From Micavibrio sp. UBA5572 (GTDB lineage Bacteria; Pseudomonadota; Alphaproteobacteria; Micavibrionales; Micavibrionaceae), in the NCBI GenBank assembly GCA_002425415.1, contig DIMG01000017.1, forward strand, positions 1 to 55,735: DNA of 55,735 bases. Direction: 5' to 3'. A program made the translations under genes and the position numbers. Under the pieces are notes generated by a model that was not told the origin of the DNA, did no database searches, and worked only from the letters and a program-made list of their open reading frames with translations. Positions within the stretch are counted from its first letter, which is position 1; each line of letters begins with the position of its first letter. Below are positions 33,242 to 40,887 of this stretch, piece after piece.

Positions 33242-34286
33242 CGACCTCTCCTTTTTCTTGTGCAAGATCGCATCTGACCATCTCACAAATAATGTCCTGT
33301 AATGACGTTGTAGCTGACCATCCTAATATATCTTTTGCTTTTTGGGCATTACCTAAAAGATTATCGACCTCTGTCGGACGAAAATAAAATGGGTCAATTC
33401 GAACCAAAATTTTTCCTGTTTTTTCATCACAACCTGTTTCTTGTGCACCTTGCCCTGACCATAAAATATTTATTCCTGCCTCGGAAAACGCCATCTCGGC
33501 AAAAGTTCTAACCGATGTAGAATGACCAGTAGCTAAAACAAAATCTTCCGCTTTGTCCTGTTGTAAAATACGCCAAGCGCCATCCATAAAATCACGCGCA
33601 TGTCCCCAATCTCTTGTTGCATCAAGGTTACCAAGATACAGACAATCTTGTTTTTCCAGCGCAATACGAGCAACCGCTCTGGTAATTTTTCTTGTTACAA
33701 AAGTTTCACCTCGCCTTGGGCTTTCATGATTGAACATGATGCCATTTGCAGCAAAGATATTATAAGCTTCACGATAATTAACCGTCATCCAGTAAGCATA
33801 AAGCTTGGCTGCACCGTACGGGCTGCGCGGATAAAAAGAAGTTTTTTCATTTTGAGGACAAGTTTGTGCCAAACCAAACATTTCGGAAGTTGATGCCTGA
33901 AAGAAACGCGTTTTATCTTTTAACCCCAGAATGCGAATGGCCTCAAGTATTCTCAATGGCCCCAAAGCATCTGCATTGGCCGTATATTCCGGAGTTTCAA
34001 AACTGACTTGGACGTGACTTTGTGCAGCGAGGTTATATATTTCATCCGGTTGAATATCTCCGACCAAACGCATTAAATTTGTTGGGTCTGTCATATCGCC
34101 ATAATGCAGAAAAAAATTACGATCCGGATTGGTGCGTTCTTCATAAATATGATCGATACGTGATGTATTAAGGGAGGAAGACCGCCTTTTAATTCCATGA
34201 ACCTGATAGCCCTTGGACAAAAGACTCTCTGCCATATAAGCACCATCTTGTCCTGTAATTCCGGTAATAAGAGCAATGTTTGTCAT
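33153..34286 (-). CDS. gmd: GDP-mannose 4,6-dehydratase
   Basis: 377 residues. First step from GDP-mannose to GDP-L-fucose (also GDP-rhamnose or perosamine). TGITGQDGAYMAE, QPDEIYNLAAQSHV, STSEMFG and YPRSPYGAAKLYAYW (catalytic Tyr and Lys) are all present. The C-terminal tail (after about residue 350) is longer than average and overlaps the fcl coding region in another frame by 89 bases. Both genes end convergent to fabG, pointing to fucosylated surface polysaccharide. Confidence 0.96.
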   Translation of the reverse strand: MTNIALITGITGQDGAYMAESLLSKGYQVHGIKRRSSSLNTSRIDHIYEERTNPDRNFFLHYGDMTDPTNLMRLVGDIQPDEIYNLAAQSHVQVSFETPEYTANADALGPLRILEAIRILGLKDKTRFFQASTSEMFGLAQTCPQNEKTSFYPRSPYGAAKLYAYWMTVNYREAYNIFAANGIMFNHESPRRGETFVTRKITRAVARIALEKQDCLYLGNLDATRDWGHARDFMDGAWRILQQDKAEDFVLATGHSTSVRTFAEMAFSEAGINILWSGQGAQETGCDEKTGKILVRIDPFYFRPTEVDNLLGNAQKAKDILGWSATTSLQDIICEMVRCDLAQEKGEVDESTLDWWNRNGRASDIEIGKNICSAVDY

Positions 34287-34421
34287 TTAGTTTTTCTTTG
34301 ACTCAAAGAGAGTGACCCATAAAGCATAGATAGAACCCTGCTTCTCTGTTATAAAAATTTCAAGCTCGTATGTCTATGATTTTCCAAATGATACATGACT
34401 TCACTTTTATTTCGTAAAATT

Positions 34422-34446
34422 AAAAAAGGAGCCTCACGGCTCCCTT
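34422..34446 (-). terminator. Intrinsic terminator after the helicase gene
   Basis: GGAGCC / GGCTCC stem (34443-34438 and 34433-34428, GTGA loop) followed on the minus strand by six T (34427-34422). Confidence 0.8.
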
Positions 34447-34473
34447 TGAAATTTTATAGTCAAAGCAAATAAT

Positions 34474-34541
34474 TTTGTGACAAGAAACCAGCGACAACAC
34501 GTAGGAAAACTACGTTAGGGGCGCAGTGACGATGTCACAAA
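34474..34541 (-). other. Nested inverted repeats in the helicase 3' region
   Basis: Outer arms TTTGTGACA (34474-34482) and TGTCACAAA (34533-34541) are exact 9-bp complements; inside them ACGTAG-GAAAA-CTACGT (34499-34515) forms a second perfect 6-bp hairpin. They lie between the helicase stop and its terminator, so they would be in the 3' untranslated part. It could be a 3'-UTR-derived small RNA or an mRNA-stabilising fold. Confidence 0.4.
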
Positions 34542-34572
34542 GTGATTTGGAAAGACTATATATCCTGACAGA

Positions 34573-36351
34573 CTAGGCTGCACGTGGACGACGAGGGCCT
34601 TGACCATTAAATCCGCCTTCTTTTTTATAGCCGCCAGATTTGAACCCACCCTCTTTTTTGAAGCCGCCTTCACGACGTTCACCGGATTTTGCACCATCTC
34701 TTGAAAAAGGTTTAGCACCATCACGAGAGAACGGTTTTTTAGCCGCGCCGTCTTTATTGCCCCATTCTTTACGGGATCCATCCTGACGAACACCCTCTTT
34801 ACGAGGAGCGTCTTTTGTCCATTCTTTTTTGAAGCCGCCTTCTTTCTTGAACCCGCCGCCACTACGGTCACCGCCAAAGCTTTTCTTTTTAAATTCGCCA
34901 CGCTCGCCGCCATCATTTCCTTGATAAGCACCTTCAGGTTTCCAGTCTCTGCGTGGAGCCGGACGATCTGATCTTTCAGAACGTTCTGGACGATCAAAAC
35001 GATTGCCGTTATCACGATTAGACGATGGCGCTTTATCTGCAAAGCTGGATTTCCAGTTTGGCTTTTCTCCTGACCGTTCGTTCGACCGCTCATTAGACCG
35101 CTCGCCGAATTTTGGCTTCCCGAAACCACCACCAAAACTTGGTTTTGCTCCAAATTTTGGTTTACCAAAACCGCCGCCATTACCGCCACGACCCGAACCA
35201 TTGCGTCCGCCTTCATGACGACCTTTACCGTTACTGCCTGACCGTTCTCTCGAACCTTCTCTGGCTTTACCCGGATTCATCATTCGATCAATCGCAGCCC
35301 ATTTGGAACGATCCTGACCGGAGATCAAGCAAATAGCTTCACCTTCTGCGCCATTGCGTCCAGTACGACCAATACGGTGAATATAATCTTCAGGACATTG
35401 TGGAAGATCATAGTTAATCACAGTTTCCAATAAAGGAATATCCAGACCACGAGCAGCAACATCGGTTGCAACAAGAATACGAACTTCGTTTTTACGGAAT
35501 GTTTTCAAAACGCGGTCACGCTGACCTTGGCGCAAATCACCATGGATTGCATCAGCAGAGTGATTATCACGTTCCAATTTACGTGCCAAACGATCAGCAC
35601 CATGTTTTGTTTTCACAAACACAATGATCTGACCCGAACGGGCATCGAGCAACTTGACCAATTCATCATGCTTGGAATCATCATTCACATGAATAAGTTC
35701 CTGACGAATTTTGGGAGCTGCCACATGAGGTTGATCAGTTTCAACCCGTGCAGGATCTTTCAGATATTTCCCTGCCAGTTTCATGATATTGCTTGGAACA
35801 GTTGCCGAGAACATCAAAGTCTGACGCTCTTCAGGCAAATATTCGGCAATCGCTTCAAGCTGAACACCAAAGCCCATATCGAGCATTCTGTCCGCTTCAT
35901 CCAAAACCAAAAAATCTGTTTTATTCAAACGAAGCGTATTACGTTCCAAATGGTCATTAATACGGCCAGGAGTCCCGATAATCAAACGTGGCTTGCCTTG
36001 AAGCTGTTTCAATTGTTTGAACATGGCTTCACCCCCGATCAACAATGCAGCACGCACACTGGCACTATCCGGCATAAAGGCTTTTAGCTGGGTCATGACC
36101 TGAACCGCCAATTCGCGGGTCGGGGTCATAATCAAAGCCGTGGAGTAAGGGTTGTTCATCAAATGCTGTACCAACGGTAAACCGAAGGCCGCCGTTTTTC
36201 CGGTTCCGGTTTGGGCTGTCGCGAGAACATCTTTTCCCGAAAGAGCCAAAGGAATGGATTGTTCCTGAACTGGGGTTGGGATAGTAAAGCCGATGGCTGT
36301 TAATTTATGCAAAATAGAGTCGGCTAGGCCGAAGGATGAGAATCCGGTCAT
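34573..36351 (-). CDS. rhlE: DEAD-box RNA helicase, RhlE-type, long basic Gly-rich tail
   Basis: 592 residues. ATP-dependent RNA helicase. Motifs in order: Q motif (FTIPTPVQEQSIP), AQTGTGKTAAF, PTRELAVQ, TPGRI, DEADRMLDMGF, SAT, HGDLRQGQRDRVL, ARGLDIP and HRIGRTGRNG. The last ~230 residues are low complexity: Gly/Phe/Lys/Arg/Ser/Asn repeats (GGFGKPKFG and GGFKKEGGFKK units) that would bind RNA and could drive condensation. The tail is unusually long and basic. A 51-codon frame lies just upstream, ending in a TAATG junction with this start. Confidence 0.93.
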   Translation of the reverse strand: MTGFSSFGLADSILHKLTAIGFTIPTPVQEQSIPLALSGKDVLATAQTGTGKTAAFGLPLVQHLMNNPYSTALIMTPTRELAVQVMTQLKAFMPDSASVRAALLIGGEAMFKQLKQLQGKPRLIIGTPGRINDHLERNTLRLNKTDFLVLDEADRMLDMGFGVQLEAIAEYLPEERQTLMFSATVPSNIMKLAGKYLKDPARVETDQPHVAAPKIRQELIHVNDDSKHDELVKLLDARSGQIIVFVKTKHGADRLARKLERDNHSADAIHGDLRQGQRDRVLKTFRKNEVRILVATDVAARGLDIPLLETVINYDLPQCPEDYIHRIGRTGRNGAEGEAICLISGQDRSKWAAIDRMMNPGKAREGSRERSGSNGKGRHEGGRNGSGRGGNGGGFGKPKFGAKPSFGGGFGKPKFGERSNERSNERSGEKPNWKSSFADKAPSSNRDNGNRFDRPERSERSDRPAPRRDWKPEGAYQGNDGGERGEFKKKSFGGDRSGGGFKKEGGFKKEWTKDAPRKEGVRQDGSRKEWGNKDGAAKKPFSRDGAKPFSRDGAKSGERREGGFKKEGGFKSGGYKKEGGFNGQGPRRPRAA

Positions 36352-36506
36352 TATAAATCCTTATGATTTTTTGTCCGTGTTTGACCTTCCTCACCATGAG
36401 AAAAGCCGGAGTTTATGTCAGGTTCCGGTAGTATTGGATCTGGCTCTTGTTCAACACGGGCTGAGTTATATAACTCAAAATCAGGACTTAAAGGCTCTGG
36501 TCTCAT
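36351..36506 (-). CDS. Possible 51-codon gene coupled to the helicase start
   Basis: Starts at ATG 36506 and ends TAA at 36351, sharing A with the ATG of the helicase (TAATG). Reads MRPEPLSPDFELYNSA at the N-terminus and is rich in Pro, Glu and Asp. No ribosome site is clear and a hairpin (CTGGTC/GACCAG) covers its start. The coupling junction supports it; lack of a site and lack of a family argue against it. Confidence 0.3.
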   Translation of the reverse strand: MRPEPLSPDFELYNSARVEQEPDPILPEPDINSGFSHGEEGQTRTKNHKDL

Positions 36507-36553
36507 GACCAGTGTCCGGTGCGGAAAAAAAGCATTCGCAAACTCGTGGCGCA

Positions 36554-36583
36554 GTTATGCACAGCTTTCCCATACAAAGTCAA
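36554..36583 (-). promoter_or_regulatory. Possible promoter of the helicase operon
   Basis: Minus strand TTGACT (36583-36578), 18-base spacer, CATAAC (36559-36554). It would give a leader of about 200 bases containing a CTGGTC/GACCAG hairpin and the palindrome GAGTTATATAACTC. Weak -10. Confidence 0.35.
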
Positions 36584-36597
36584 GAAAATAACAAAAT

Positions 36598-36630
36598 AAG
36601 AAAAGGAAGGCCAATGCCCTCCCTTTTCTT
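36598..36630 (-). terminator. Terminator-like hairpin after the 545-residue gene
   Basis: On the minus strand AAGAAAAGGGAGG (36630-36618) faces CCTTCCTTTTCTT (36610-36598) around GCATTGG, with one mismatch; then ATTTTGTTATTTT. It lies 20 bases after the stop of the 545-residue gene. Confidence 0.55.
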
Positions 36631-36650
36631 ACGCAGTATAAAGAAAAAGT

Positions 36651-38288
36651 TTATCTCTGCGCCAAACGCATTTCACCAGTCATAGCAGGAACAGCGGCGC
36701 GAGTGACAAAACGATCAATACAATCTACAACTTTGGTACAACCCTCAACAGCCCCCTTGAACAAAAGACGCAAGCCACGAGGCGACGGATCATTCTTATC
36801 ACTCACAATTCCAAAATCATTCACATCCATGGTCGGTTTCAACTCGGCACATTGGGTCTTAACCTCAATATGGTGTGGGGGAAAATCACGTGGAATATCG
36901 GTAACACAAGAAAATGCCATTTTGCTTGGATCCAATGACGGCGCATTTTGTGCCAAACCATTCAACAAAGCCTGAGGATTATTCGGAGAAACCTGACGCG
37001 CCAATTCAAGAGCGCTGAGATTGGCATCAGGAATACTTCCGGTTCTCGTCAGAATATCAACCACCTGTTGACGAGCATAATTTTCATTCCAGGCGGCTTG
37101 CGCCCGCCCAAAATCAGTTGAGGACTCCTGTGCAACAACATCAGGAACAACAAGACTTGGTGCAACGGCAGCTTGTTGAGAAACGGGGTCACCTGCACTC
37201 TGAACCACAGCGTCACCAGTAACAGCATCTGCAACTTTATTTTGAACAACATCAACCGGCGCAATATGGGTTGAATGTATCCCCTTCCATTGATCTACAA
37301 ATTCTTGGGCAATACGATGCAAAGCCCCCTTGGTATTATCTACAACATTTTGCATCTGGGCAAGAGCGGCAGCAGGATCAACCTTATGCTCCAAATAAGC
37401 CAAATCAATACTGGCCTGACCCCATGCCGTTTTCTGTCCGGTTTCAGCAGCCTTATCAATGGCTTGTTTATAAAGGTCTTTGGCCAAATCTTCATGACTA
37501 CGCACCAAGGATTGAGCAGCATCTTTAATGTTTTGGGCATTATCAGGATGAGCCACCATCTGCTCGATCAACGCCTTGGCTTTCACTGAAAGATTATCAC
37601 CTGAACTCAAAAGCTCCGTCACACGATCCAAGGCCGACAAAGGAATGACAACCTGCTGCACTTTCACTTCAGGCGCTACATCCACCGCCCCGACAGCATC
37701 AACAGGTTTCTCCACTCCAAAAGTGCCGCATTTAACTTGAGGAGCGTTACAATCAACAGCTAGATCAACAGGAACAGAAACAACAGTATCGGCAGCCATA
37801 ACATCAATCAGACCTGAGTGACTGTTAAACAAACCAGAAAAGAAAGTACTGATGGTCGAAAAATTACGGACTGTTCCCATCGTTGCCGCAGATATTGCAA
37901 CACCAGTCACAACCCTCTTTAAAAAGGTTTTGCTCAAATCATCTTGGCGGGCGTGTTTCATCATGAGTTTGAACATTGATTGTTTCTCTGCTCCTCGCGC
38001 AATCAATTCTTTCTGATCTTCCTGCGCAGCTTCCCGCATCATGCGAAAACCGGTTGTGGCTATATTGGCAACAACGATTCCACCAGCAGTGGCCGCGAAA
38101 ACCGGTAAAGCAACAAGGGCAACTTTCGCAGTCAAAACACTGGCGGCCATTCCGATTGCGGCACTACCAAGAGACCAGCTACCTTCACGACGCAACCACG
38201 ACCCAACTTTTTGAAAACGGGATGGCACATAACCCAGATGATTATGAATGTTTTCTTTATTTTCAACAGCATACGAATCGGAAACCAC
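36651..38288 (-). CDS. Large hypothetical membrane protein
   Basis: 545 residues from a GTG at 38288 with GAGG 7 bases upstream. Hydrophobic helices at about 41-75 (Ala/Val-rich) and 125-145, separated by a charged helix, then a long Ala/Val/Asp-rich helical region (about 190-460). Cys cluster DCNAPQVKCG at about 178-187 and CVTDIPRDFPPHHIEVKTQC later. No domain recognised. Alternating Ala/Val/Gln segments suggest extended coiled-coil-like helices. Plausibly a lineage-specific envelope protein; function unknown. Confidence 0.75.
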   Translation of the reverse strand: MVSDSYAVENKENIHNHLGYVPSRFQKVGSWLRREGSWSLGSAAIGMAASVLTAKVALVALPVFAATAGGIVVANIATTGFRMMREAAQEDQKELIARGAEKQSMFKLMMKHARQDDLSKTFLKRVVTGVAISAATMGTVRNFSTISTFFSGLFNSHSGLIDVMAADTVVSVPVDLAVDCNAPQVKCGTFGVEKPVDAVGAVDVAPEVKVQQVVIPLSALDRVTELLSSGDNLSVKAKALIEQMVAHPDNAQNIKDAAQSLVRSHEDLAKDLYKQAIDKAAETGQKTAWGQASIDLAYLEHKVDPAAALAQMQNVVDNTKGALHRIAQEFVDQWKGIHSTHIAPVDVVQNKVADAVTGDAVVQSAGDPVSQQAAVAPSLVVPDVVAQESSTDFGRAQAAWNENYARQQVVDILTRTGSIPDANLSALELARQVSPNNPQALLNGLAQNAPSLDPSKMAFSCVTDIPRDFPPHHIEVKTQCAELKPTMDVNDFGIVSDKNDPSPRGLRLLFKGAVEGCTKVVDCIDRFVTRAAVPAMTGEMRLAQR

Positions 38289-38433
38289 AACAACACCTCA
38301 TTTTTAAAAACCTGAAATCTTTCGAGAAACCTTACGGGAATCCGAAAAAATCTTCGGTATAATTATTGGTAATTTCAAGTTGTTTATCATAAAGCAGCCA
38401 AAAGGCGCAACAAATTATTCTGAAAAATAAAAC

Positions 38434-38461
38434 TTGACTTTTCTTGTCATAGCATTGTACT
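38434..38461 (+). promoter_or_regulatory. Promoter-like pair before the repeat-protein gene
   Basis: TTGACT (38434-38439), 16-base spacer, TGTACT (38456-38461). The ATG of the secreted repeat protein is about 70 bases downstream. Confidence 0.45.
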
Positions 38462-38530
38462 TTCTGCCACATATTACAGAAAAACAAAAACCCGAGCAAT
38501 TTTATGTCCAAATTTTAAGGAGGGCGTGTG

Positions 38531-39640
38531 ATGAGTATCAAGTATTTGAAAAAAACAGTAGCAGCATTAGCATTTACATTTGGCGCAAGCGCAGCGAACG
38601 CATGTAGTGGCTGCGGTAACCCTGACTACCCAGCCCAAGGTGGCAACCAAGAAAATCAACAAACCCAAATAAGCAACCTTTCTACCGCCAGTCATTTAAC
38701 AGGTGGAAATAACGATATCGCTGTAACAGCCAATCCAACTGCAAACAGTGCAGCCAACAACACTGCAACTTTAACAGGCGGCGATAACACAGCCACTGCT
38801 AACAACGCAGCCAACAACGCTGCATACTTGACTGGAGGAAACAACGCCGCCACTTTGACAGCCAACCCAACCGCAAACAGTGCAGCCAACAACGCTGCAT
38901 ACTTGACTGGCGGAAACAACACTGCCACTGGTGGAATTGCCACTATTCAAGCTGGCGCTGTGACGTCCAACCCAACCGCTTTTGGTGGAGCTGGCGGAAA
39001 CGGTGGGTCATCTTCAGCTCTTGGTGGAGCCGCTATCATTGAAAAAGGAGCTATAACAGCCAATCCAACCGCGACCAACAATGCATCAACCGGCCCATCA
39101 ACATCTAATGCGACATCCAATCAAACCGCAAAAACTGGTTCATCAACATCTGGCGCATCAACTGGCCCTATTTCTTATTCTTCTTATTCAAATTCAAAAA
39201 CTGAATATCAAAGACAAACGCCTATGGCTTACTCGGCCAACGTTACCACTGGTATACCAAGTGCAGATTGCTCTATGACCACTGAAGGAACAACCGGCGG
39301 GATATCGTCCCCTATTGTAGCACTTTCTCTTGGGCAAACAGGAAAGAAAGTCTGGAATGAAGATAGCGATAGATGTGGCGAATTTGCAAAACAAATGGCT
39401 GTCATTAGCAAAACTGATAAATTAAGTAACGTCGCGGGAATTATAATGGTTGCCCCAGATAAAGTGGATGCCATCACTGGAACACAAGGTCAAGCCTTAA
39501 TGAGAATGTATAATGACCAAGCAACAGTGACATATACAACCGAAGTTGTACCAGTAGCTCCAGTCATTTGCGCAAACGGTAATACAGCCAAAAAAGTTGT
39601 AGAGACTAACGGTTCAGTTGTATTCAAATGCGACAGATAA
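38531..39640 (+). CDS. Secreted Asn/Ala/Gly/Thr repeat protein
   Basis: 369 residues from the ATG at 38531 (AGGAGG 7 bases upstream; a GTG one codon earlier is less likely). Signal peptide (about 1-24, ending ASAANA-C), so the mature chain or a lipid-like N-terminus starts at Cys25 in ACSGCGN. Residues about 50-190 are repeats built around NPTANSAANNAAYLTGGNN with short variants (TGGDNTATANNAANN and others). The C-terminal ~120 residues are a non-repeat globular domain with Cys pairs (ADCSM, RCGEF, VICANGN, FKCDR). Strongly Asn/Gly/Thr-rich repeats resemble those of amyloid-like or adhesive surface proteins. Function unknown. Followed by a good terminator. Confidence 0.75.
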   Translation: MSIKYLKKTVAALAFTFGASAANACSGCGNPDYPAQGGNQENQQTQISNLSTASHLTGGNNDIAVTANPTANSAANNTATLTGGDNTATANNAANNAAYLTGGNNAATLTANPTANSAANNAAYLTGGNNTATGGIATIQAGAVTSNPTAFGGAGGNGGSSSALGGAAIIEKGAITANPTATNNASTGPSTSNATSNQTAKTGSSTSGASTGPISYSSYSNSKTEYQRQTPMAYSANVTTGIPSADCSMTTEGTTGGISSPIVALSLGQTGKKVWNEDSDRCGEFAKQMAVISKTDKLSNVAGIIMVAPDKVDAITGTQGQALMRMYNDQATVTYTTEVVPVAPVICANGNTAKKVVETNGSVVFKCDR

Positions 39641-39664
39641 TTGCCTGACAATTAAAAAATATTA

Positions 39665-39692
39665 AAAAAGGCCGGACTTATTCGGCCTTTTT
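39665..39692 (+). terminator. Intrinsic terminator after the repeat-protein gene
   Basis: AAAAAGGCCG (39665-39674) and CGGCCTTTTT (39683-39692) pair around GACTTATT, followed by TC and more T. Ten-base stem. Confidence 0.8.
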
Positions 39693-39716
39693 CTTTTTAA
39701 AAATTGAAAGCAGAAA

Positions 39717-40355
39717 ATGTCACCATGCAGCCAACTCGCCCGAAGAAAAGTGCTCAGTATCCTGTTCGGATTACTGGCAGCCCCAGCCATGGTCTTGGCC
39801 AATAATGCAACAGAAGAAATAACGCCTGAATCTTTTGCAACAAATTACATGGCATCATTCGGCATCCATCGTTTTTTATTACTGAACAAAATCGCCGGAC
39901 AAATAATAATGATCGATCACGGGACAATCAAAGGCAGATTCAACGCCTTGTCCGGCAAAAAGTCAGGAGATGACAATAAACCATACGTAACACCAGCAGG
40001 TGTCTTCCCTATTCTGCGTTCAATAGATCAATCTCACCCACAATCAGCAATGATCCTTTCCGAACGCGGAAATAAAAATTACATCGCCATTCATCCGGTT
40101 ATCGATATTCCCGGACAAAATCGCCGTAAAAGAATACAGAGCTCCAATCCGGACTCTAAAAGAATTTCTGACGGCTGCATAAATTTAACTTTAGATGATT
40201 ACAAAACCGCCGCAGACTTTACTTTGGAGGCAATGCTTTTCTCAAGCAATGGGGAAATCATCCGGCCTGCCTATTTGCTGGTTCTCCCGGAAACAACCAA
40301 ATTGGCAGAATTCCCATGGCCTTTAAACCTTCCTACCCCATTAAAGATTCCATAA
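39717..40355 (+). CDS. L,D-transpeptidase-like (YkuD family) secreted protein
   Basis: 212 residues with an N-terminal hydrophobic/signal region (about 10-29). Central residues 46-160 hold the family signature: TPAGVFPI (substrate strand), YIAIHPVID with the conserved His, then RISDGCINLTLDD with the nucleophile Cys. In the classical motif SHGChN the residue before GC is His; here it is Asp, as in some related proteins, so activity is uncertain. The family forms 3-3 cross-links or attaches lipoprotein to peptidoglycan. Confidence 0.8.
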   Translation: MSPCSQLARRKVLSILFGLLAAPAMVLANNATEEITPESFATNYMASFGIHRFLLLNKIAGQIIMIDHGTIKGRFNALSGKKSGDDNKPYVTPAGVFPILRSIDQSHPQSAMILSERGNKNYIAIHPVIDIPGQNRRKRIQSSNPDSKRISDGCINLTLDDYKTAADFTLEAMLFSSNGEIIRPAYLLVLPETTKLAEFPWPLNLPTPLKIP

Positions 40356-40399
40356 CCTAATTTTATTGACATAATAAATTATTTGTTTTATAAAGGCTC

Positions 40400-40861
40400 A
40401 TGCAAAACTTAATTCCATCTTTAATGAAACATTTCACCAAAGCCGCACTGATCACGTCTGTTGTCGGCTGCTCGACCGTTACACCTTATTTGGATACGCA
40501 ATGCCGCGTAGGCGAAGATACCAGCACAAACCTTCTTGTCTTCCGCTCAACCCACTCGACAGGTCGCCAATTTTCTGACACTTGCAGCGAAGGAAAGAAA
40601 TTGGCAGCTCTCGCGCGAATAGGACAACTCTCGAATGGTCAATTGCATCCTGCATCAGCTTTTCTGGTTGAAACCAGATTCATGGAACTCGAAGCAGAAA
40701 TCAAGGCAGGAAACAATGTCGAAAGAAATCAAGACATTATAAAATATGCTGTTCTTTGGCTCAGCCAAAAAGGCTTGACCCGCGAGAACATCCAAGAAGC
40801 CATACAAGAAAAAGAAAAAACCTGTACACCACAAAACGGTAATGTCTTTGTTTGTAAATAA
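40400..40861 (+). CDS. Hypothetical lipoprotein
   Basis: 153 residues. The N-terminus contains a lipobox-like SVVGC with Cys24; an ATG at 40424 would make the signal more typical. The mature chain has Cys35, Cys62, and a CTPQNGNVFVC C-terminus, so two disulfides are likely. A helical segment with Glu/Lys (NIQEAIQEKEKTC) ends it. No family recognised. Ahead of aroA in the same direction. Confidence 0.65.
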   Translation: MQNLIPSLMKHFTKAALITSVVGCSTVTPYLDTQCRVGEDTSTNLLVFRSTHSTGRQFSDTCSEGKKLAALARIGQLSNGQLHPASAFLVETRFMELEAEIKAGNNVERNQDIIKYAVLWLSQKGLTRENIQEAIQEKEKTCTPQNGNVFVCK

Positions 40862-40887
40862 TCACAAAAAATTCTAAACTGCTACAC

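Noticed and set aside
34515..35216. 233-codon minus-strand frame overlapping the helicase tail
   Set aside because: It runs over the repetitive helicase tail in another frame with skewed composition; the helicase frame has the family motifs.
38722..38933. Regular short repeats suggesting a CRISPR array
   Set aside because: They lie inside an open, signal-peptide-led gene and keep its frame; the repeats are protein repeats and spacer lengths vary.
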